Shown here piece after piece: positions 55,455-63,830 of a stretch of 64,000 nt of DNA. How positions within the stretch are numbered: the stretch's first letter is position 1; each line of letters begins with the position of its first letter. Below the pieces are notes generated by a model. That model saw nothing but the letters and a program-made list of their open reading frames with translations. It had not been told where the DNA came from and searched no databases. The DNA is from Clostridium sp. (GTDB lineage: Bacteria > Bacillota > Clostridia > Clostridiales > Clostridiaceae), in assembly GCF_017888565.1 (NCBI RefSeq), contig NZ_JAGHFX010000094.1, forward strand, positions 62,001 to 126,000, in the 5' to 3' direction. The position numbers and the translations under genes are program-made.

Positions 55455-56015
55455 ATGAGTTGGATAGAAGAAATAAAAAAATATATACCTTATACTAAAC
55501 AAGAAGAAGCAGATAAAGAAGCAATTTTATATGCTATAGATAACTTTAATAATCTTTTAACTAGAGAAAATCCTCTTGCTCATATCACTAGTTCTGGATA
55601 TATAGTAAATAAAGACAAAACTAAAGTCCTTATGATTTATCATAACATATATAACTCTTGGTCTTGGACTGGTGGACACGCTGATGGAGATAAAGATTTA
55701 CTTTATGTAGCTATAAAAGAAGCTAAAGAAGAAACAGGTGTTAAAAATATCAAAGCATTAGATAATAAGATTTTTTCACTAGATGTTTTACCTGTTCCTG
55801 CACATATAAAAAGAGGTAAAGAAATAGCTTCACACCTACATTTATCAGTTGCTTATTTATTAGAAGCTGATGAAAATGATGAACTTTTTATAAAAGAAGA
55901 TGAAAATAGTGGCGTTAAATGGATTCCAATAGATGAAATTGGAATTTATTCAACAGAGCTAGATATGATTAAACTTTACGAAAAATTCAATCACAAGATT
56001 AAAAAATTCTATTAA
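55455..56015 (+). CDS. Nudix hydrolase
   Basis: This 186-residue protein contains the Nudix box GHADGDKDLLYVAIKEAKEE followed by TGV; the glutamates EE in the metal-binding helix are kept, but the first conserved E (G-x5-E) is K here and the R of REx is K. It probably cleaves a nucleoside-diphosphate derivative; the substrate is unknown. AAAGGAG lies upstream. The terminator 56031-56059 follows. Confidence 0.85.
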   Translation: MSWIEEIKKYIPYTKQEEADKEAILYAIDNFNNLLTRENPLAHITSSGYIVNKDKTKVLMIYHNIYNSWSWTGGHADGDKDLLYVAIKEAKEETGVKNIKALDNKIFSLDVLPVPAHIKRGKEIASHLHLSVAYLLEADENDELFIKEDENSGVKWIPIDEIGIYSTELDMIKLYEKFNHKIKKFY

Positions 56016-56030
56016 ATAGATTGTCTACAT

Positions 56031-56059
56031 AAAGAGGCTAACGAAACGTGAGCCTCTTT
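56031..56059 (+). terminator. Terminator of the Nudix gene
   Basis: AAAGAGGCT and AGCCTCTTT pair around TAACGAAACGTG-like loop sequence, followed by a weak T run (GTGTCTTG). Its loop CGAAACG resembles that in the degenerate hairpin near 27010. Confidence 0.7.
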
Positions 56060-56117
56060 GTGTCTTGTAAAATTTACCAAACCTAATAACTTTATACTAT
56101 TAAAATATGCAATGTAT

Positions 56118-56264
56118 AGATAAAAAATAAAAGAATTAAAAAATGAAAGAATTGATGTTGTTTTGCGACGCAAAATAAAAAAATATAAATGCAAAGCACT
56201 TTCTATTCAAAAATTCCCAGGGATTTTTTTCATCAACTCTTTCACTCTTTCATTCTCTAACTTT
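56118..56264. repeat. Intergenic repeat module B, copy 4
   Basis: It contains AATGAAAGAATTGATG, TTTTGCGACGCAAAA, GCAAAGCACTTTCTATTC, AAATTCCCAGGGATTTTTTT and CATCAACTCTTTCACTC, matching copy 3 block for block. A full-length module A follows directly. Confidence 0.8.
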
Positions 56265-56267
56265 ATT

Positions 56268-56508
56268 AATTATTTAAAAATATAAATATAGGTTAATGAA
56301 GATAAATAGAATATGTGAATAAGCATATAGCGAGTAACTAGAAGTACGGTGAAGGAAAAACTACTAGTCCTTAGTGTTTCTTAATTGTTTGAGTGCAGTG
56401 AGTTAACCAAAACTCTTGGCATGGTAGTTCTTACAAGCCTAGTACTTCTTTGCGTAGCTATTTAGCTTACGGACCATATTCTATTTATCGTAGCTTTTAT
56501 ATTTATAG
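56268..56508. repeat. Palindromic intergenic repeat module A, copy 4 (full length)
   Basis: As at 32.9 kb: TAATGAAGATAAATAGAATA on the left, TATTCTATTTATCGTAGC on the right; AGAAGTACGGTGAAGG faces CCTAGTACTTCT, and AAAAACTACTAGTCC faces GGCATGGTAGTTCTT. The loop is TTGAGTGCAGTGAGTTAACC. The element overlaps the last codons of yedF. Confidence 0.85.
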
Positions 56509-57102
56509 TTTTATAGTATTTCCGCTTTTGTTCATTAAGTCTATAATTTGATACATATTTCCTATTTCGCCAACTTTAAGTTCTTCTTTTAAGTTATAGA
56601 AATCAAGACATGCTCCACAACTTATTATATTTACGCCTTTTTCTCTCATAGAATTTAAGCTATCTAAAACATCTGATCCAGAGCAAGTCAGCTTTACTCC
56701 TCCATTTATAAACATTAAATTTTCTGGTAGTACTTCTGCTTCTGCTAAAGTATTTATATAGACTTTCATTAAAGTTTCCCCTAATCTATCATCTCCATTA
56801 CCAAGTAAATTTGATGAAACTAATATGGTTGGAGCAACAGTATTATTAACTCTTTCTTCTTTATATATTTCTTCATCTATCTTTGAAAATTCACCTTTTG
56901 ATAATTGAATTGTATATAATCCATTTTCTTCTTCAAAGCTACTATTTAGATTTAATCCCTTAGCTAATCTTAATATATTGTTTTTAGCAACCTCATTATC
57001 TACGATTACTAAAGTTTCCTTTGCGTCTTCTAAATCAAAATATTTCTTTGTTTTTATAACAGGCATAGGACATGCTAGCCCCTTACAATCTATAATATTC
57101 AT
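56503..57102 (-). CDS. yedF: Selenium metabolism protein YedF
   Basis: This 199-residue protein has an N-terminal TusA-like domain with the motif CKGLACPMPVIKTK (C6 and C10, CPMP) and a C-terminal DsrE-like domain (ILVSSNLLGNGDDRLGETLM) with a conserved cysteine CGACLDFYNL. YedF-type fusions occur with selenium genes and are proposed to supply selenium to SelD or to a selenium-containing molybdenum cofactor. It is the last gene of the minus-strand cluster before the repeats. AGAGGTGACAGT supports the start. Confidence 0.92.
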   Translation of the reverse strand: MNIIDCKGLACPMPVIKTKKYFDLEDAKETLVIVDNEVAKNNILRLAKGLNLNSSFEEENGLYTIQLSKGEFSKIDEEIYKEERVNNTVAPTILVSSNLLGNGDDRLGETLMKVYINTLAEAEVLPENLMFINGGVKLTCSGSDVLDSLNSMREKGVNIISCGACLDFYNLKEELKVGEIGNMYQIIDLMNKSGNTIKL

Positions 57103-57257
57103 ACTGTCACCTCTTAATTTTATAATTTACTATATTTTGTTTTCTCTTATGATTTAATTATAGCGTTAATTTTATCTATGCTTCAATTAATAATCCAAAT
57201 AATTAAAACTATAAGTATATTAAATAGATAAAATACTTCCTTAAATCTTATTGTAAC

Positions 57258-58244
57258 TTATATGTAATCATTAATAATACATAATCCTCCATGACTATAA
57301 CTTGCTATATCATTCTTAGTTAACTTTTCTCCGGCTAAAACTCTCGGTAATATTACATCAAAAGTAGTACCTTTAGAAAAAATTACTCCTCCAGGTAGCC
57401 CTAATATTGGTATATCTCCTTTATAAGAAATTAAAAACATAGCACCTGGAAAAATAGGAGTTCCATAAGAAACAATTTCTGCTCCAATTTCCCTTATTGC
57501 TTTAGGAGTTAAGTCATCAGCATCAACTGACATCCCTCCAGTACAAAGAATCATTTCTGCTCCATTTTCTAGCCAATAATTTATTGCTTCTTTTATTTCT
57601 TCTAAATCGTCTTTTATTATTGTTTGTCCAATAATTTCACATCCGAATCTAGATACCTTTTTCTCTATTACACCTTTAAATGCATCTTTTATTCTTCCAT
57701 AATAAACTTCATTTCCAGTTGTAACTATTGCAATTTTTTTAGGCTTAATTGGGATAACATTTATTATCTTTTTACTTGCAACACTTTTGGCTTCATATAA
57801 CTTATCCTTATTAATTGCTAATGGAATAACTTTCGTTGCTGCAATTTTATCTCCTTTTTTAACAATTGTATCATTCTTAATCGTTGATAAAATCACTTCA
57901 TCTATAGAGTTTAATTTAACAAGTAAATCTAAATCTATTTTAAGGAGCCCATCTATAGCAGCAAAAAATTCTATTTTTCCTTCTTTAACTTCTGAAAAAG
58001 TTAATGCACTACCTGCACATATATTCTTAAGGAATTCTGCGGCCTCATTTTCATGAGCTAAATTTTCATCTTCATCCCATATGTAAATATGATCTTTTCC
58101 TATTGATAAAAGCTCATCTATATCCTTTTCTTCAACTATATGTCCCTTTTTAAAGGCTACACCCTTAAATTCTCCTGGAACTATTTTAGTAATATCATGA
58201 CATAAAGCACATCCTATAGCTTCCCTTACATCTATAACCTTCAT
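57258..58244 (-). CDS. MoeA-like molybdopterin-binding protein
   Basis: The start at 58244 (MKVIDVREAIGCALCHDITK) is best, with AGAGGTGAACGT before it, giving 328 residues. It has the molybdopterin-binding fold with KKIAIVTTGNEVYYGRIKDA and AEMILCTGGMSVDADDLTPK, and the last part GLPGGVIFSKGTTFD. In selenium-molybdenum hydroxylase clusters such proteins insert or modify the cofactor. It is slightly shorter than MoeA (about 400) because the C-terminal domain IV is missing. It follows the MogA-like gene closely. Confidence 0.88.
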   Translation of the reverse strand: MKVIDVREAIGCALCHDITKIVPGEFKGVAFKKGHIVEEKDIDELLSIGKDHIYIWDEDENLAHENEAAEFLKNICAGSALTFSEVKEGKIEFFAAIDGLLKIDLDLLVKLNSIDEVILSTIKNDTIVKKGDKIAATKVIPLAINKDKLYEAKSVASKKIINVIPIKPKKIAIVTTGNEVYYGRIKDAFKGVIEKKVSRFGCEIIGQTIIKDDLEEIKEAINYWLENGAEMILCTGGMSVDADDLTPKAIREIGAEIVSYGTPIFPGAMFLISYKGDIPILGLPGGVIFSKGTTFDVILPRVLAGEKLTKNDIASYSHGGLCIINDYI

Positions 58245-58260
58245 ACGTTCACCTCTTTTA

Positions 58261-58755
58261 TCATAAAACACAATCTTTTATTTTATCAATTACCATTTCT
58301 ACCCCATATTCAATGGTTTCTATAGCAAAATCTAATGATGAAATTAGAAATTTTGGGTTCTCTAGTAAATTAACTATTAATGTCTCCCCCCTAATACCAG
58401 CAACTCCTCTTGACAGCATTACATTCTTACTCATTTGTAAATTGTAACATCTTATTCCTTCTGCAATACCATTTACTTCTTTTATAATTATATTTCTTGT
58501 TGCCTCTGGAACAATATCTGTAGGACGACATGCAATCCCCCCTGTTGTTAGTATTAAATTTACTTTTAGCTCATCACTCATATACTTCATTTCATTTTCT
58601 AAATCTACTTGATCACTTTTTAAGATCCTATATCTTAATATTTGATATCCTCTATTTTCTAAATATCTTTTTATTATTCTCCCTCTATAATCATCCTCTT
58701 CTTTATATCCCTTATCATCTATAGTTATTATCCCAGCTGTTATCATTAACTCCAT
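58261..58755 (-). CDS. MogA/MoaB-like molybdopterin adenylyltransferase
   Basis: This 164-residue protein has the fold MITAGIITIDDKGYKEEDDY with the motif ILTTGGIACRPTDIVPEATR, matching TTGGTG-x-D-x-T-PEAT in MogA/MoaB. It probably adenylates molybdopterin so that Mo can be inserted by a MoeA-like partner, which is the next gene. Overlap with the xdhC stub is 10 bases. AAGGAAGGT lies just before the ATG. Confidence 0.88.
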   Translation of the reverse strand: MELMITAGIITIDDKGYKEEDDYRGRIIKRYLENRGYQILRYRILKSDQVDLENEMKYMSDELKVNLILTTGGIACRPTDIVPEATRNIIIKEVNGIAEGIRCYNLQMSKNVMLSRGVAGIRGETLIVNLLENPKFLISSLDFAIETIEYGVEMVIDKIKDCVL

Positions 58756-58877
58756 ACCTTCCTTGTGTCATTCTTATGTGTTAATGAACCTTTATTTTTC
58801 ATTAAATGTATTTCTAATGCAATATTTTCACTCTTTTTAAATATTTCAGAAACTTCTATTAATATTTTTTCATTCAT
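58746..58877 (-). CDS. XdhC/CoxI-like N-terminal stub (43 residues)
   Basis: A frame with GGAGTGGG before its ATG encodes 43 residues: EVSEIFKKSENIALEIHLMK, then NKGSLTHKNDTRKVWS. This matches the N-terminus of XdhC proteins (typically ...GEPVALATVVxxxGSTPRKxGAKMLV...), which deliver the molybdenum cofactor to hydroxylases. The normal protein is 250-370 residues with a Rossmann domain. Here it stops just where the adjacent MogA-like gene begins. It is either a truncated gene or a reduced form that kept only this segment. Confidence 0.65.
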   Translation of the reverse strand: MNEKILIEVSEIFKKSENIALEIHLMKNKGSLTHKNDTRKVWS

Positions 58878-58931
58878 AAATCCCACTCCAATCTTATATA
58901 CCTTTTATACTTTTAATAATAAATAAAAATC

Positions 58932-59738
58932 TTATATCCCCTTTTGATTCTTCATCATTAATAAAGCTTCTAATACACCCCCTCCTATATTTCTAGCTTT
59001 ATCTGAAATTGTAGTATAATTATCTATTTCTTTAAGTCTTGGATCTATATCACCTATTTTTAACCCTATTTCAACTATTGTTCCATCTTTTATAATACCT
59101 CGAAGTAACCCATCTATAGGTGCTAATACTTTATGACTATCTATTAAAGCTAAAACTTCATCCTTTTTAACTATATCTCCTATAGATTTTAAATTTTTTA
59201 TAATACCATTTGCTTCACTATATATTACTCTTTCTTTTGAAAATCCAGCTATTTCTCCTGGAACACCAGTATTAGGCATTGCATATCCCTCAAATATTAA
59301 TCTTCCTAAATTATGTCCCCTCATTGTTTCTATAACAACATCAACATCAACACCTGCTTCAAATCCTGGTCCTAGTGCTATTGTTATTGGAGCCATATTT
59401 TTATTTGTTCCTAAATTTTTTTTAGCTAGTATAGCATCTACTACTGCAAATGGCTTAATTCTACTAATATAATCGCCCTTATCATCAACCACTATTGGAA
59501 TACATTTATTTTTAAATGCATTATTTATATCCTCTAGATTATATGCACGAATTGCTTTTATTCCCTCTACCGTAGCTTCTCCATTATATATAGCATCACT
59601 AAATGCTACGTTTCTTCTAATTGCTGTTGGCTTTTCTATTTCTAAAACTAATACATTAAATCCACTTCTATATAACTTTTGTATTGTTCCAGATGCAATG
59701 TCTCCCCCACCTCTTACTATTACAGTCCTCAAATCCAT
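58932..59738 (-). CDS. yqeB: Selenium-dependent molybdenum hydroxylase system protein YqeB
   Basis: This protein has the YqeB/EF2563 pattern LRTVIVRGGGDIASGTIQKL, then LEIEKPTAIRRNVAFSDAIY, GPGFEAGVDVDVVIETMRGH and a C-terminal region with a lipoyl/biotinyl-like strand (IVKKDEVLALIDSHKVLAPI). The family is found with selenium-dependent molybdenum hydroxylases. ATG 59738 (MDLRTVIV) is chosen over ATG 59750 because GGTG lies about 7 bases before it, giving 268 residues; the alternative adds four residues. It follows yqeC and precedes the xdhC stub. Confidence 0.88.
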   Translation of the reverse strand: MDLRTVIVRGGGDIASGTIQKLYRSGFNVLVLEIEKPTAIRRNVAFSDAIYNGEATVEGIKAIRAYNLEDINNAFKNKCIPIVVDDKGDYISRIKPFAVVDAILAKKNLGTNKNMAPITIALGPGFEAGVDVDVVIETMRGHNLGRLIFEGYAMPNTGVPGEIAGFSKERVIYSEANGIIKNLKSIGDIVKKDEVLALIDSHKVLAPIDGLLRGIIKDGTIVEIGLKIGDIDPRLKEIDNYTTISDKARNIGGGVLEALLMMKNQKGI

Positions 59739-59833
59739 AGTTTTCACCATCTTTCTTATAGTTTATATTAAAACAAATATATGATTTTTACTTTATCACT
59801 TTACTTAATCAAATATAATTAATATTTTTTATC

Positions 59834-59867
59834 ATCTAAGTAATCCCCCACAAATCAATACTTAGAT
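59834..59867 (-). promoter_or_regulatory. Hairpin overlapping the yqeC stop codon
   Basis: ATCTAAGTA and TACTTAGAT pair around a 16-base loop containing GTGGGGGAT. No T run follows, so it is not a classic terminator; its role is unknown. It lies between yqeC and yqeB. Confidence 0.35.
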
Positions 59868-60599
59868 AATTTTGTTATAAATTTTATTTTTTAAGCTCCC
59901 ATATATTATTTTATCTAACAGCTTCTCCTTTTCGTTTCTTTTGATAATTTCTTTAATAAGCAACTTTAAATCATTCTCATCAATCTTCTCTATCTTATTT
60001 AGAAATAATATTCTTTCTCCATTAGAATATTTAAACAAGCCACCATCATTAAATATTACTTTTACAAAATGATTTATATTTATAATATCTCCTGAAGAAC
60101 TATTAGTCAGCTTATTAAATTCACATACCCTATGTACATTATCATCATTTATTTCTAGAGCTAATGCTTCAACGCTCATAACTCCTATAGTTAAGTTTGT
60201 TTCTTCACAAATTACTGGCTCCGTATCATTCCATCCCTTAATTGGTTTTCTTTTAGACCCATCGGATTCTAATAAAATATATTTAAAATCTTTTGTTAAC
60301 GTTTTTATAAATTCTTTTTCTATACCTATAAGTTTATTTTCTTTGCTTATGGATTTTCCATATGCATATACTCCATTTTTCATATTAACTTTCATAGAAT
60401 TGTATTCATTTTCACCAATAGCTAAATAATCAACTTCGTCTTTTGTTGGGATAAAAATTTTAGTTGTGGTTGAAACTAAAATTTTATTGTCACTTTTAAG
60501 TTCATTAGCTAATAAATACATTAAAGTTGTTTTTCCGCCACATCCAACTATAGATACTATGGAGTTATTTTTTATACCTATAAATTCCTTTAAACTCAA
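59862..60599 (-). CDS. yqeC: Selenium cofactor biosynthesis protein YqeC
   Basis: This 245-residue protein starts with a P-loop (SIVGCGGKTTLMYLLANELK, K23) and has KILVSTTTKIFIPT (YqeC motif) and ESDGSKRKPIKGWNDTEPVI with the conserved DGSKxxxIK, all YqeC family markers. YqeC genes co-occur with selenium-dependent molybdenum hydroxylases and it is proposed to help make their labile selenium cofactor. The start is TTG (60597-60599) with GGAG 10 bases upstream. selD lies upstream in the same orientation but is separated by a terminator. Confidence 0.9.
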   Translation of the reverse strand: MSLKEFIGIKNNSIVSIVGCGGKTTLMYLLANELKSDNKILVSTTTKIFIPTKDEVDYLAIGENEYNSMKVNMKNGVYAYGKSISKENKLIGIEKEFIKTLTKDFKYILLESDGSKRKPIKGWNDTEPVICEETNLTIGVMSVEALALEINDDNVHRVCEFNKLTNSSSGDIININHFVKVIFNDGGLFKYSNGERILFLNKIEKIDENDLKLLIKEIIKRNEKEKLLDKIIYGSLKNKIYNKII

Positions 60600-60800
60600 T
60601 TAAATTTATCTCCAATTCATAATCAATTTTTATTATATAATCTTATCCTTCCAATATAATTATATAATAAATAGTATATCTGTTAAATATTTGAACATGT
60701 TTTTATTAATTTTTAGATTTTATAGAGTTTTATCTATAAATGATGTATAAATATGCCTTAATATTGACAGTTTTTAATATATCATAAGAAATTATTATAT

Positions 60801-60838
60801 AAAAAATAAGTGAAGTCTTTAATCTTCACTTATTTTTT
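60801..60838. terminator. Terminator of selD
   Basis: AAAAAATAAGTGAAG and CTTCACTTATTTTTT are perfect 15-base arms around 8 bases. Confidence 0.93.
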
Positions 60839-60840
60839 AT

Positions 60841-61899
60841 TTATATTACAGTAATTACATTTTCATTGCTTCCTTTTTTAACAACTTTTCCTATTATTTC
60901 TGCTTTTATTTCACTTCTTTTATTTATATTTGCTAATAACTCATTAGCTTTACTTTCTTCAACTGAAATTAATAATCCTCCTGATGTTTGCGGATCAAAA
61001 AGTGCAAGTCTCATTTGCTCAGAAATTTCAGGACTAAAATCTACCCATTCTTCAAAATATTTTTCATTAGAATATGCTCCACTAGGAAGACAATACTCTT
61101 TTATTAAATCTATTACTTTATTCATTATAGGTACTTTTTTGCTATCTATCTCTATTTCAACTTCACTTCCATTTGCCATTTCATATGCATGTCCAATAAA
61201 TCCAAAACCTGTAATATCAGTACAAGAATTAACTCCTACCTTTTGCATTTCTTCTGAAGCAATTTTATTAAGAGTTGACATTACATTAGCTGCTTCTTCA
61301 AACTCCTCATCTGTAATAAATTCTATCTTTAAAGCTGTAGTTAAAACTCCACACCCAATAGGCTTTGTTAATATAAGAACATCACCCTCTTTAGCTCCTG
61401 AATTCGTTACTACTTTCTTTGGATCTACTATTCCTGTAACTGAAACTCCATATTTTATTTCTTCATCTGTAATTGTGTGTCCACCAGCTATTGTTGCTCC
61501 TGCTTCTCTTATCTTATCAGCCCCACCTTTTAATATCTCTGCTAATATTTCTGGTCCTATAGTGGCTGAAAAACAAGCTAAATTCAATGCAGTTAATGGC
61601 TTTCCACCCATTGCATAAACATCACTTAAGGCATTCGTTGCAGCTATTTGTCCAAATGTATATGGATCATTTGCAACTGGAGTAAAAAAATCTACTGTTT
61701 GAACTAATGCCAAATCATCTGATATTTTATAAACACCAGCATCATCAGATTTATCAAATCCTACAATTAAATTTGGATCTCTCTCCTCCACTTTGGCTTC
61801 TATATGACTTAAAACCTTCGCTAATCCATCCGGAGTAAACTTACCAGCACAGCCACATCTTGTTGATAATTGTGTAAGTTTTTTATTATTTAGTTCCAT
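60841..61899 (-). CDS. selD: Selenide, water dikinase (selenophosphate synthetase)
   Basis: This 352-residue enzyme makes selenophosphate from selenide and ATP, the selenium donor for selenocysteine tRNA and for the selenium cofactor. The catalytic residues are C17 and K20 in TRCGCAGKFTPDG, with the same numbering as the E. coli protein (C17, K20), and the cysteine form is used, not selenocysteine. The ATP-binding part has GAKEGDVLILTKPIGCGVL and the C-terminal FDPQTSGGLLISV is typical. AGAGGTG precedes the ATG. It sits at the head of the selenium cluster. Confidence 0.96.
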   Translation of the reverse strand: MELNNKKLTQLSTRCGCAGKFTPDGLAKVLSHIEAKVEERDPNLIVGFDKSDDAGVYKISDDLALVQTVDFFTPVANDPYTFGQIAATNALSDVYAMGGKPLTALNLACFSATIGPEILAEILKGGADKIREAGATIAGGHTITDEEIKYGVSVTGIVDPKKVVTNSGAKEGDVLILTKPIGCGVLTTALKIEFITDEEFEEAANVMSTLNKIASEEMQKVGVNSCTDITGFGFIGHAYEMANGSEVEIEIDSKKVPIMNKVIDLIKEYCLPSGAYSNEKYFEEWVDFSPEISEQMRLALFDPQTSGGLLISVEESKANELLANINKRSEIKAEIIGKVVKKGSNENVITVI

Positions 61900-61975
61900 A
61901 TAAACACCTCTTATATATTCATCTATTATAATTCATATAATTTACTTAATAATTAAATTATACCACTAAATTTTC

Positions 61976-62052
61976 ATAAAAAAAGTAGCCATATATAAGT
62001 TTACTTATTCTGTCACATTTGTGATGTTACCAAAACCTACATATGCCTACTT
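61976..62052 (-). terminator. Hairpin with large structured loop after mscS, before selD
   Basis: On the minus strand AAGTAGGCATAT pairs with ATATGGCTACTT (one G-G mismatch) and a run of seven T follows. The 46-base loop contains a small hairpin TCACAAATGTGA. It is the likely terminator of mscS; the selD promoter (TATAAT near 61955) lies just beyond. Confidence 0.65.
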
Positions 62053-62133
62053 AATCTATGAAGTAAGAAGAGTATATATAATTTCCATCTTATCCATTAG
62101 ATTTATTTAACTTTATATTCACTTTGAGTTTTT

Positions 62134-63273
62134 CTATTTTCCTCTTTCTTCTTCTGTTATATTTCTTATTGATTCTAATTCCGTACACTCAGTCTCGCAA
62201 TTTCCTCCTCTATGCTCCAATCCATTTCCAAAATTAAAAGTTAAAAACATAAGCTCTACATCTTCTTCTCTAAGTATCCTTAGTATATCCATATTTATTT
62301 CTTCTTTTAATTTTTCATATAAAGTATAATTTAGTTCATTTGTATAGAAACAAACAAAAACACCAAACCCGTATGTAGATAATTCATTAAAACTTACAAT
62401 AATTAACTCCTTATCTATTTTTTTATGACTTTTTAGTAATTCTTCAATCCTATCCACACAACTTTTAATTTGTTTAACTTCAGTATCAAACCTAATAGTA
62501 AATTTAAAGTGTATTCTTCTTAGCTTCCTTTGTGTCCAATTTATAATATTTTCATTTGCAAGCTTTGAATTTGGTACAGTTGCAATAGCCATAGAAAAAG
62601 TTCTTATTCTTGTACTTCTAAATGTTATATCTTCAACTATTCCTTCAACTTGTGATGTTTGTATCCAGTCACCTATTGCAAAAGGTCTATCTAATACTAT
62701 TATAACTCCGCCAAATAAATTAGAAAAAGTATCTTGTGCCATTAGTGCAAAGGCTACCCCACTGATTCCAAGTCCAGCTATAAATCCTGTAAAACCAAAT
62801 TCTCTAGCTATACAGCTTATTCCTATTACTATAATAAATAACCGTATTATTATAGATACAAAAGGAAATACTATTGTATTTCCTCCTTCATTTCTATGCA
62901 TTCTAGTATATAAAAAAGAATTTTCTAAAGTTAAATTATAAAAGAAATAACAGATTACTATGACTATAAATATCTTTTTTAATCTATCACTTGTAACTGT
63001 ATTAACATTCAATCCATCAAAGTCTATAATTTTCAACGATGCATAAAAAGAATATAACGTTATATATAACTTAATTGGTTTTTCTAGCGCTCTTACTAAA
63101 CTATCATCGGCAAAGTTTTTAGTTCTTTTCACTAGCCTAATTATATAATCAAAAATCTTGGTTATTATGTATTTATTTATACATAAGGCTAGAATTACAA
63201 CTATACCTGCAACGAAATATTTACTTATACTTACTTTTAATAATTCGGTAAAAATATCTTCTATTTCTTTCAT
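62134..63273 (-). CDS. Mechanosensitive channel of the MscS family
   Basis: This 379-residue protein has three or four N-terminal membrane helices, then the pore helix region GFIAGLGISGVAFALMAQDT followed by FSNLFGGVIIVLDRPFAIGDW, the classic MscS beta-domain start, and a C-terminal cytoplasmic domain. It opens under membrane tension to protect against osmotic downshock. Length is within the range of the YnaI/YbdG-like members. TAGGGGGAACT precedes the ATG. It stands alone upstream of selD. Confidence 0.94.
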   Translation of the reverse strand: MKEIEDIFTELLKVSISKYFVAGIVVILALCINKYIITKIFDYIIRLVKRTKNFADDSLVRALEKPIKLYITLYSFYASLKIIDFDGLNVNTVTSDRLKKIFIVIVICYFFYNLTLENSFLYTRMHRNEGGNTIVFPFVSIIIRLFIIVIGISCIAREFGFTGFIAGLGISGVAFALMAQDTFSNLFGGVIIVLDRPFAIGDWIQTSQVEGIVEDITFRSTRIRTFSMAIATVPNSKLANENIINWTQRKLRRIHFKFTIRFDTEVKQIKSCVDRIEELLKSHKKIDKELIIVSFNELSTYGFGVFVCFYTNELNYTLYEKLKEEINMDILRILREEDVELMFLTFNFGNGLEHRGGNCETECTELESIRNITEEERGK

Positions 63274-63460
63274 AGTTCCCCCTAAAAGGATTTCTATAAA
63301 ATGTTAACTATAAATTTAAATAACATTTTCATTTTTTATATCAAACATTATTTTTACCTATATTCTTTATTTTTATCCATTTTACGAGTCAATACTTCTT
63401 GTAGTTATTTGTAAAATTTCTTATTTCATTTATCATAAGATTTAATATATTTGTAAATGA
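63274..63460. other. Gene-free stretch after DUF1540
   Basis: AT-rich; carries the upstream region of mscS and the terminator of the DUF1540 gene. Confidence 0.5.
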
Positions 63461-63488
63461 AAAGAGAAAGGAATTTTCCTTTCTCTTT
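63461..63488 (-). terminator. Terminator of the DUF1540 gene
   Basis: AAAGAGAAAGGAA and TTCCTTTCTCTTT are perfect 13-base arms around TT. Confidence 0.85.
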
Positions 63489-63541
63489 CTCTTAGATTTA
63501 TTTAATATAAATCTTTAAATCCAGTCCGTAATTCTAAGAAT

Positions 63542-63703
63542 TTATTGTCTTAATTCAAAAGAATCACAATCTGTACATTCTACTTGAGTTGGATTTTTTT
63601 CATGAGTTCCAACTTGAATCATTGATAATGTACAATATTTTTCATTTGTATTGTTATACTTGCATTGTTCAACTGTACATTTTATGCTTGGGTTCTTATC
63701 CAT
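63542..63703 (-). CDS. DUF1540 family protein
   Basis: A 53-residue protein with the DUF1540 pattern: KCTVEQCKYNNTNEKYCTLS followed by QVECTDCDSFE. Five cysteines suggest metal binding, and the family is frequent in clostridia with unknown function, often linked to sporulation. AAGGTGGTGA lies upstream of the ATG. It has its own terminator. Confidence 0.88.
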   Translation of the reverse strand: MDKNPSIKCTVEQCKYNNTNEKYCTLSMIQVGTHEKNPTQVECTDCDSFELRQ

Positions 63704-63830
63704 TAAAATCACCACCTTACATAGTTATTATTTACTTTATAAGTTATACTATTCATTAAATAAAACAGTTTTAAAGTGATGAGTTTAATTTATTTTATTA
63801 ATTCTTAAAATTTCTTCTTAAATCTTTAAA

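Noticed and set aside
60866-61618. 250-residue plus-strand frame opposite selD
   Set aside because: A shadow of selD caused by codon bias; no binding site and no family resemblance.
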